Shown here: piece by piece, positions 1 through 4,353 of the stretch | Layout of the letters: every line of letters starts with the position of its first letter | Position numbering within the stretch: the stretch's first letter is position 1 | DNA from: Candidatus Pelagibacter sp. | GTDB lineage: Bacteria > Pseudomonadota > Alphaproteobacteria > Pelagibacterales > Pelagibacteraceae | Reading direction: 5' to 3' | NCBI GenBank assembly: GCA_028408025.1 | Contig: JAOOKL010000033.1 | Span: forward strand, 1-5,085 | DNA length: 5,085 nt | Notes under the pieces: model-generated | The model's input: the letters and a program-made list of their open reading frames with translations, nothing else | Told to the model about the DNA's origin: nothing | The model's database searches: none | Program-made: the position numbers and the translations under genes

Positions 1-345
1 GCGAGAATAAAATCTTTATTAAAAAGAGTTAAACCTAATATTGTAAGTGAAGAGGCTACTTATTTAGATCTTAAAATAGATAGAGAGTCTATGAAAGTAT
101 TTAGGAAAGAAAAAGAAATTACTTTAGGTCCTAAAGAATATAAATTACTTGATTTTTTAATTAAGCAACCAAAAAGAGTGTATTCAAGAGAGCAGTTGCT
201 AGAACATGTTTGGGGAGATGATATTAACGTGGAGTCTAGAACAGTAGATGTTCATATTACCAGATTAAGACAATCAATAAACATTGAAGGGGCTAAACCT
301 TTAATTAGAACTGTCCGTTCAGCTGGGTATTCTTTAGAAAATTAA
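1..345 (+). CDS. phoB: PhoB-type response regulator, C-terminal DNA-binding domain (partial, 5' end outside window)
   Basis: The reading frame is open from base 1 and gives 114 residues before TAA; the ATG at 91 is internal, because the upstream codons (RIKSLLKRVKP...) read as the linker leaving a receiver domain. What remains is an OmpR/PhoB winged-helix domain: the N-terminal strands, then LGPKEYKLLDFL, then SREQLLEHVWG, the recognition-helix stretch VESRTVDVHITRLRQ, and the terminal wing RTVRSAGYSLEN. The run RTVDVHITRLR together with the closing RSAGY is typical of PhoB, which binds pho boxes and activates phosphate-starvation genes once phosphorylated by PhoR. The receiver domain with its phosphorylated Asp lies outside the window, so the PhoB name rests on the C-terminus alone; another OmpR-family regulator remains possible. 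Its last 12 bases overlap the end of the gene on the opposite strand. Confidence 0.88.
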   Translation, partial: ARIKSLLKRVKPNIVSEEATYLDLKIDRESMKVFRKEKEITLGPKEYKLLDFLIKQPKRVYSREQLLEHVWGDDINVESRTVDVHITRLRQSINIEGAKPLIRTVRSAGYSLEN

Positions 346-555
346 TTGATAAAACCCTATTAAAAATAAAGGAATTTGTAATCCGAAGTTTGTAAGAATA
401 GCTTTATCTTTTGATAAAAAACCAGCTATCGTCCAACCGACAACTCCAGCACCATGAAACATTATATTTATTGGATACATATTTAAATTAGTTAATAAAA
501 TGCCTGTTAAAACTAAAAAAGTGCTTATCCATTTAAGATATTTTTTAATAAACAT
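334..555 (-). CDS. Small three-helix membrane protein, DUF6552-like
   Basis: This 73-residue protein has about three hydrophobic segments (roughly residues 9-26, 29-47 and 53-73) separated by short polar turns, including SKDKA near 48-52. The segment with GAGVVGWTIAGFL followed by a short charged turn resembles the small alphaproteobacterial membrane family DUF6552; that match is from memory and unconfirmed. No catalytic motif is visible and no function is assigned. The start is well supported: an AGGAGAG ribosome binding site (reverse complement of 561-567) sits 5 bases before the ATG, one of the best in the window. A TATAAT hexamer on the minus strand (594-599) could be its -10 box, but no good -35 is seen. 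It lies 78 bp downstream of znuA on the same strand, so read-through from znuA is possible. Its 3' end overlaps phoB by 12 bp, convergently. Confidence 0.72.
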   Translation of the reverse strand: MFIKKYLKWISTFLVLTGILLTNLNMYPINIMFHGAGVVGWTIAGFLSKDKAILTNFGLQIPLFLIGFYQLIF

Positions 556-633
556 CTGATCTCTCCTATAATTATATTAGTAATTTAGAATTTATTATAA
601 TTTAAACGAGAAAGATACTTTGGTCTTAAAAAA

Positions 634-1671
634 TTAACAGCCTTTAAAGGACTTAGACATATTACTAATTAGATCAAAATATAAAGTTTTTCCTGGAGTT
701 AAAGTGGCTCCTAATGGATCTATAACTCCGGTTTTAATATTTGTGTCTTTTGCTACTGCTTTGATTATATCAGGGTTAAATTGAGGTTCAGAAAACACAC
801 AGCTTACTTTTTCATGCTCAATTACTTCTCTAATCTCAGATAATTGTTCAGCACCAGGCATCACATCCGTATTAACTGTAAAAGCTCCCAAAACATTTAC
901 ATCAAATCTTTTTTCAAAATATTGGTAGGCATCATGGAAAACAATAGATTTGAAATCTTTATTTAGCTCAGATTTTACTTTTTTTACAAGCTTGTCTAAA
1001 TCTTTGTTTGCTTTTTTTAAGTTAGTTTTATATTTAGATGCGTTTTCTTGATCGTTTTCTATTAGATGTTCTGCCATTTCACTTAAAATTACTTTTGCGT
1101 TCATTGGATCAAGCCAAATATGTGGATCGTGTTCTCCATGCGCATGTTCGTGATGATCATCATGTTTATCCTCTTTATGACCATGTTCTTTATGATCATC
1201 ATGTTTATCTTCTTTATGACCATGTTCTTTATGATCATCATGTTTATCTTCTTTATGACCATGTTCTTTATGTTCACCATGTCCGTGATCATCATGGCCT
1301 TCGAATATGTTTCTTTCTCTAAATTCCAATTTAGTTAATTTCTTAATCTCCATTAATTCTATTTTTTCAGCTTTCTTTGCTATTGATTTTAATGGTTTTT
1401 CTAAAAAACTTTCCAAATCTTCACCAACCCAAAATATTAAGTCAGCATTTTGCAACATTTTTGCGTGAGACGGTTTCATTGCAAATCCGTGTGGTGAAGC
1501 ATATCCATCTACTATTAAATCTGGTTTACCCACCCCATCCATCAAATAGCTTGCTAATGAATGTATAGGTTTTATTGAAGCAACTACTTTGATGTCAGCT
1601 TTTGCTGGCGAAAAAATAATAAATAGAGATAATATTGATAATATAAATGGTAATTTTTTAATGTTTTTCAT
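634..1671 (-). CDS. znuA: Zinc ABC transporter, periplasmic zinc-binding protein ZnuA
   Basis: ZnuA (cluster A-I solute-binding protein) captures Zn2+ in the periplasm and hands it to ZnuB. The 345-residue product begins with a signal peptide (lysines at 2, 5 and 6, hydrophobic core about 7-20, probable cleavage after AKA at 23-25). Expected metal ligands are His61 (SPHGF), His184 (DPHIWLDP), His246 (VFHDAY) and Asp318 (IDPLGA). Between the first two lies a His/Asp/Glu-rich loop, about residues 126-181, with 20 histidines, partly built from three 13-residue repeats; such loops occur in ZnuA and are thought to collect zinc or pass it on. Cys291 (VSCVFSEPQF) and the terminal Cys345 match the disulfide pair of E. 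coli ZnuA. No clear Shine-Dalgarno precedes the ATG, but the signal peptide fixes the start. It is divergent from znuCB-zur and shares a 72-bp Zur-controlled region. ZnuA is favoured over a manganese-binding homologue because of the His loop and the zur neighbour. Confidence 0.95.
   Translation of the reverse strand: MKNIKKLPFILSILSLFIIFSPAKADIKVVASIKPIHSLASYLMDGVGKPDLIVDGYASPHGFAMKPSHAKMLQNADLIFWVGEDLESFLEKPLKSIAKKAEKIELMEIKKLTKLEFRERNIFEGHDDHGHGEHKEHGHKEDKHDDHKEHGHKEDKHDDHKEHGHKEDKHDDHHEHAHGEHDPHIWLDPMNAKVILSEMAEHLIENDQENASKYKTNLKKANKDLDKLVKKVKSELNKDFKSIVFHDAYQYFEKRFDVNVLGAFTVNTDVMPGAEQLSEIREVIEHEKVSCVFSEPQFNPDIIKAVAKDTNIKTGVIDPLGATLTPGKTLYFDLISNMSKSFKGC
1153..1269 (-). repeat. Three tandem 39-bp repeats coding the His-rich loop of ZnuA
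   Basis: Units at 1153-1191, 1192-1230 and 1231-1269 each encode KEHGHKEDKHDDH in frame (ZnuA residues 135-173), giving four histidines per unit. The second and third units are identical at the DNA level; the first differs by a single synonymous base (C instead of T at 1171, GAG versus GAA for Glu). A decayed partial copy follows on the low-coordinate side (1143-1152 continuing into the first unit, two mismatches in about 22 bases). Because 39 is a multiple of 3, gain or loss of a unit keeps the frame. The near identity points to recent duplication, for example by replication slippage. Confidence 0.95.
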
Positions 1672-1689
1672 AATAATAGTATGTTAGCA

Positions 1690-1719
1690 TTGTTATAATA
1701 TAACACTATGTAATAATAT
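1690..1719 (+). promoter_or_regulatory. Candidate znuCB-zur promoter
   Basis: TTGTTA (1690-1695) and TAATAT (1714-1719), 18 bp apart, are the best-spaced hexamers ahead of znuC; the predicted start is near 1726. Both hexamers fall inside Zur dyads (box 1 over the -35, box 2 over the -10). The region is so AT-rich that other placements are possible. Confidence 0.35.
1691..1705. promoter_or_regulatory. Zur box 1 (perfect 15-bp dyad)
   Basis: TGTTATAATATAACA is a perfect inverted repeat about a central base at 1698 and matches the core of the known proteobacterial Zur operator (TGTTATANTATAACA). It lies between the divergent znuA and znuC starts, with a zur gene at the end of the znuC operon, so Zur-Zn binding here to repress both directions is the natural reading. 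Confidence 0.85.
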
Positions 1720-1735
1720 AACATTTTAGAGTCAA
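1707..1735 (-). promoter_or_regulatory. Candidate znuA promoter
   Basis: On the minus strand a -35 hexamer TTGACT (complement of 1730-1735) is followed after 17 bp by TACATA (complement of 1707-1712), a moderate -10. Transcription would start near 1700 and leave about 29 bases before the znuA ATG. Zur box 2 fills the spacer and -10, so repressor binding would block polymerase directly. The -35 is good and the -10 is weak, so the exact placement is uncertain. Confidence 0.4.
1708..1724. promoter_or_regulatory. Zur box 2 (17-bp dyad, one mismatched pair)
   Basis: ATGTAATAATATAACAT pairs at 7 of 8 half-site positions about base 1716. Its right half, TATAACAT followed by TTT, matches the outer part of the Zur consensus. 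Its centre is 18 bp from that of box 1, and the two boxes share an 11-bp direct repeat, ATAATATAACA (1695-1705 and 1713-1723). Probably a second Zur dimer site, weaker than box 1 in its left half. Confidence 0.72.
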
Positions 1736-1743
1736 GGGATAAA

Positions 1744-2490
1744 ATGAGCTTAAATCAAAATATTTTAGTAAAATTAAAACAAGCAGGTTTTCGTATAAAC
1801 GGCAAATGGCTCGTTAAAGGAGTATCACTTGAAATCGAAAGAGGTAAAATAGTTACTCTTATTGGTCCGAATGGTTCTGGAAAAAGCACAACCGCTAAAA
1901 TTGCTTTAGGAATTTATAAAAAAATTGATGGAGAGGTAGAAAAACACACAAATAAAATTGGATATGTTCCTCAAAAAATTTCAATTGATTGGACTCTTCC
2001 TCTTAGAGTAAACGATTTCATGGTGCTGACTGAAAATCTTAAAGAAGAGGCTATTAACGAAGCTTTAACTTTAACAGGTGTTACTCATCTTAAAGATAAA
2101 AATTTAGGTGATTTATCAGGCGGTGAGTTTCAAAGAGTATTACTCGCAAGAGCTATTTCAAAAAAACCAGAACTTTTAGTGCTTGATGAGCCAGTGCAAG
2201 GAGTGGATTTTACTGGCGAAATTGCTTTATACGAACTTATAAAGAAGATTTCAGATGAATTGAATTGTGGAATTCTATTAATTTCACACGACTTACATAC
2301 AGTAATGAGTGCTACTGATCATGTAGTTTGCCTAAATGGCCATGTCTGTTGCTCAGGCTCTCCAATGGATGTTGCAAAAAATAATGAATATAAAGCTTTA
2401 TTTGGAGAACAGGCTTCTAAAATATTAACAAGATACAAACACAGTCATGATCATATTCACACAAATGAAGGTGAAATAAAAAAAAATTAA
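1744..2490 (+). CDS. znuC: Zinc ABC transporter, ATP-binding protein ZnuC
   Basis: This 248-residue ABC ATPase powers zinc import through ZnuB on the cytoplasmic face of the inner membrane. All nucleotide-binding elements are present in order: Walker A GPNGSGKST (41-49), Q-loop Gln77 (YVPQK), signature LSGGE (124-128), Walker B LLVLDEP (144-150), D-loop GVD (153-155) and switch His182 (ISHDLH). The Q-loop context (IGYVPQKISID) and the CLNGHVCCSGSP segment are typical of ZnuC. The C-terminus carries a short His tail (H233, H235, H237, H239), common in ZnuC and possibly a cytoplasmic zinc ligand. The start ATG follows AAGGGA by 4 bases. It is the first gene of znuC-znuB-zur and ends directly against znuB. 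Nine A's at 2478-2486 precede the stop codon. Confidence 0.96.
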   Translation: MSLNQNILVKLKQAGFRINGKWLVKGVSLEIERGKIVTLIGPNGSGKSTTAKIALGIYKKIDGEVEKHTNKIGYVPQKISIDWTLPLRVNDFMVLTENLKEEAINEALTLTGVTHLKDKNLGDLSGGEFQRVLLARAISKKPELLVLDEPVQGVDFTGEIALYELIKKISDELNCGILLISHDLHTVMSATDHVVCLNGHVCCSGSPMDVAKNNEYKALFGEQASKILTRYKHSHDHIHTNEGEIKKN

Positions 2491-3294
2491 ATGTTCGATG
2501 ATTTTTTTATAAGAGCTTTAGTAGCTGGACTCGGTGTTGCAATCGTAACAGGTCCTCTTGGTTGTTTTGTGATATGGAGACGATTATCATATTTTGGTGA
2601 TACTCTTGCTCACTCAGCTTTGCTCGGAGTAACACTAGCTTACTCTATGCAGTTTAATATTGCTTTTTCAGTATTTATAATTTCATCTTTAATTGCTCTA
2701 ATTCTTATTCAACTTCAAAAAAAAACCAATCTACCTGGTGATGCTTTATTAGGACTTTTAGCTCATTCGTCTTTAGCAGTCGGGTTGGTTGTAATTGGTT
2801 TTTTAACATTCATAAGGTTTGATATCATGGGTCTATTATTTGGAGATATATTAGCAGTTACAGTTGATGACATATTAATTATTTGGATAGGAGGGCCATT
2901 GATATTATTAGTTCTTAAATTGATTTGGAAATCTTTGTTTGCATCAACAGTTAACTATGAATTAGCAGAAGCCGAAGGTTTAAATCCTGATAGGGCGAAA
3001 GCTATATTTACAATTTTAATGGCTGGGATTATTGCTATTTCGATAAAAATGGTTGGATTATTATTAATAACAGGAATGTTGATCATACCAGCAGCAATGG
3101 CAAGAAATATTTCCACAAGCCCCCAGAGTATGGTTATTTATTCAATGCTTGGCGGCATATTATCTGTGATATTAGGTTTGTTTACTTCATTACAATTTAA
3201 TACAGCCTCTGGTCCATCGATAATAGCGGCTTCCTTGTTCTTATTCATACTTTCATTATTAAAAATTAAACAATCGATTAAATTGAAAAACTAG
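2491..3294 (+). CDS. znuB: Zinc ABC transporter, membrane permease ZnuB
   Basis: This 267-residue, very hydrophobic protein belongs to the ABC-3 permease family (ZnuB/TroC/MntB) and forms the dimeric zinc channel of the inner membrane. Visible family marks are GPLGCFVIWRRLSYFGDTLAH (from residue 21), where the family has its conserved SxxGDxLAHs stretch, LAEAEGLN (158-165), the probable coupling region facing ZnuC, KMVGLLLITGMLIIPAAMAR (186-205), and ASGPSI (239-244), the usual sGP motif near the C-terminus. About seven to eight membrane spans can be picked out by hydrophobicity. The length is normal for the family. The ATG touches the znuC stop codon with no gap and no strong ribosome binding site, so translation is probably coupled to znuC. 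Zinc rather than manganese or iron specificity is inferred from znuA and zur beside it. Confidence 0.95.
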   Translation: MFDDFFIRALVAGLGVAIVTGPLGCFVIWRRLSYFGDTLAHSALLGVTLAYSMQFNIAFSVFIISSLIALILIQLQKKTNLPGDALLGLLAHSSLAVGLVVIGFLTFIRFDIMGLLFGDILAVTVDDILIIWIGGPLILLVLKLIWKSLFASTVNYELAEAEGLNPDRAKAIFTILMAGIIAISIKMVGLLLITGMLIIPAAMARNISTSPQSMVIYSMLGGILSVILGLFTSLQFNTASGPSIIAASLFLFILSLLKIKQSIKLKN

Positions 3295-3309
3295 TGAAGA
3301 ATCATTAAA

Positions 3310-3714
3310 ATGATTAAAATGCATAAAGAAAATAATCTTTCCAAAAATCAGCAAATTATATTTGATTTAATAGATAAATCTCCAGAGCCTTTAAAAGCTT
3401 ACACAATACTTTTCAATGTGCAAAAGAAAGGTATAAAAGCCCCTCCGCAAGTCTATCGAGCACTAGATAAATTAGTTGAAAGAGGAAAAATTCATAAAAT
3501 TGAGAGTAAAAATGCTTTTGTTGCTTGTAGAAATTCAGATTGTGAAATTTCAAAAGCTACAGCGTTTTCAATTTGTGAAAACTGTGAAATGGTTGATGAA
3601 ATAAGTGATGCTAAACTTTCAAAATATTTATTAAGTTTAAATCATAAAAAAAGAGGCATGAAATTTAAAAGATTTAATTTAGAGTTTTTTGGAATATGCA
3701 AAAATTGCAAATAA
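3310..3714 (+). CDS. zur: Zinc uptake regulator Zur (Fur family)
   Basis: This 134-residue Fur-family protein has an N-terminal winged helix, with PPQVYRALDKLVERGKIHKIES (45-66) matching the DNA-binding core of Zur, and a C-terminal dimerisation domain. The structural zinc site is clear: C89-x2-C92 and C130-x2-C133. Against E. coli Zur, the regulatory-site ligands His77, Cys88 and Glu111 correspond to His62, Cys73 and Glu97, but the fourth (His96) is not conserved; Cys78 is a possible stand-in. It is shorter than E. coli Zur (171) and lacks the His-rich tail. The 3310 start is preferred over the in-frame ATG at 3319 because GAAGA (3296-3300) lies 9 bases upstream of it. It is the last gene of znuCB-zur, 15 bp after znuB, so it should repress its own transcription with the transporter. 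Fur, Mur or Irr are less likely given the context. Confidence 0.9.
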   Translation: MIKMHKENNLSKNQQIIFDLIDKSPEPLKAYTILFNVQKKGIKAPPQVYRALDKLVERGKIHKIESKNAFVACRNSDCEISKATAFSICENCEMVDEISDAKLSKYLLSLNHKKRGMKFKRFNLEFFGICKNCK

Positions 3715-3715
3715 C

Positions 3716-4216
3716 TTAGCCAGCTGATTTTACTTTCTTTTCAATAAATTCTGGTACACCATCTTCCTTGTCGAGAACATCTTCTTTTTGATTTTTAGGC
3801 TGAAAAGCGTATAGAACATGTAATTTGCAATATGGAAAATCACTCTCCGGCTTTCTACCGCAAAAGTAAAATTTCTCCTCATTAGGATGTCCTATAGGCC
3901 ACTTGCACGTCTCTTCTGTTAATTCTTCTAATGACTTTGGATTTTCAGGCTCGAAATTTTTATCAAGTAAAATTGATTGAAATTTTGCCTTTCGAGACAT
4001 CGGTGCAGGAGAACGTTTTGCAATTTGTCTATTTTCTTTAGATTTTGGTGAATTTGAGTTCTTAGATGGAGCTCTTGCCTCAAGATTTAATCTATGAGCT
4101 TTACCAATTACTGCGTTTCTTGTTGTATCGCCAAGCGCTTCTGCTATTTGACTGGCAGTATGACCTTTAGACCAAAGCTCTTTTAATTTTTCAACTTTCT
4201 CGCTAGTCCAACTCAT
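3716..4216 (-). CDS. gcrA: GcrA family cell cycle regulator
   Basis: GcrA is an alphaproteobacterial transcription factor that binds sigma-70 holoenzyme and promoters carrying CcrM-methylated GANTC sites; in Caulobacter it activates ctrA and division genes. The 166-residue product opens with the diagnostic MSWTSEKVEKLKELWSKG and TRNAVIGKAHRL (1-42, helix-turn-helix), followed by a basic, Ser/Pro-rich linker (about 49-80) and the C-terminal block TCKWPIGHP...FYFCGRK...FPYCKLHVLYAFQP (103-140), the sigma-interacting region. Cys104, Cys119, Cys130 and His133 are spaced like a possible metal site, which is inference. Length and ends are normal. No Shine-Dalgarno is seen; the MSWT start fixes the ATG. 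It converges on zur with a single base between stop codons and no visible terminator. Its upstream region holds a CtrA-type motif. Confidence 0.95.
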   Translation of the reverse strand: MSWTSEKVEKLKELWSKGHTASQIAEALGDTTRNAVIGKAHRLNLEARAPSKNSNSPKSKENRQIAKRSPAPMSRKAKFQSILLDKNFEPENPKSLEELTEETCKWPIGHPNEEKFYFCGRKPESDFPYCKLHVLYAFQPKNQKEDVLDKEDGVPEFIEKKVKSAG

Positions 4217-4353
4217 AGTATACTTTAGCTATATTTAGTATTTTAAATATGACTAAAACATTATGTTGTAGATTAAAACATTAAAGCGAAATTAACCTGT
4301 TAATAGGATTAGTTTTGCACAGTTTTTTTAAATGAAGAGTTATAAGACTATCA
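4217..4353. other. Divergent intergenic region gcrA / ABC-2 permease
   Basis: These 137 bp separate the divergent gcrA and permease starts and should hold both promoters. I see no convincing -35/-10 pair for either gene. Besides the CtrA-type motif there is an 11-bp palindrome AACATTATGTT (4257-4267) and a DnaA-box-like TTTTGCACA (4313-4321). TATAAG at 4341 lies so close to the permease ATG that its transcript would be almost leaderless if that is a -10. No RNA gene or terminator is apparent. Confidence 0.5.
4281..4296 (+). promoter_or_regulatory. Candidate CtrA-binding site (TTAA-N7-TTAAC)
   Basis: TTAA at 4281-4284, seven bases, then TTAAC at 4292-4296 exactly fits the full CtrA consensus known from Caulobacter and other Alphaproteobacteria. 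It lies 65-80 bp upstream of gcrA, and CtrA is known to repress gcrA in Caulobacter. It could equally serve the permease 58 bp away in the other direction. TTAA also occurs at 4273 and 4300, giving a symmetric 8-11-8 spacing. In DNA this AT-rich such a match can arise by chance. Confidence 0.4.

Noticed and set aside
91..345. Complete small DNA-binding protein starting at ATG 91
   Set aside because: The frame is open back to base 1 with PhoB-like linker sequence, so 91 is an internal methionine of a truncated gene.
600..633. Possible terminator after znuA (AAAG/CTTT hairpin)
   Set aside because: The stem is only about 4 bp and A/T-rich, with no following U tract in the right position.
1153..1269. 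CRISPR array or noncoding satellite
   Set aside because: The units are contiguous without spacers, are in frame and encode the His loop of znuA.
1038..1338. Open frames on both strands across the His-loop repeats (1038-1322 +, 1120-1338 +, 1101-1295 -)
   Set aside because: They are out-of-frame shadows of the tandem repeat in znuA, giving low-complexity translations with no start signals.
1377..1568. 63-codon open frame on the + strand inside znuA
   Set aside because: Antisense to a conserved znuA segment, with no ribosome binding site or recognisable domain.
4257..4267. 11-bp palindrome AACATTATGTT as a Zur box
   Set aside because: The half-sites are in the opposite order to the Zur core (AACAT outward rather than TGTTATA inward), so it does not match the operators at znu.
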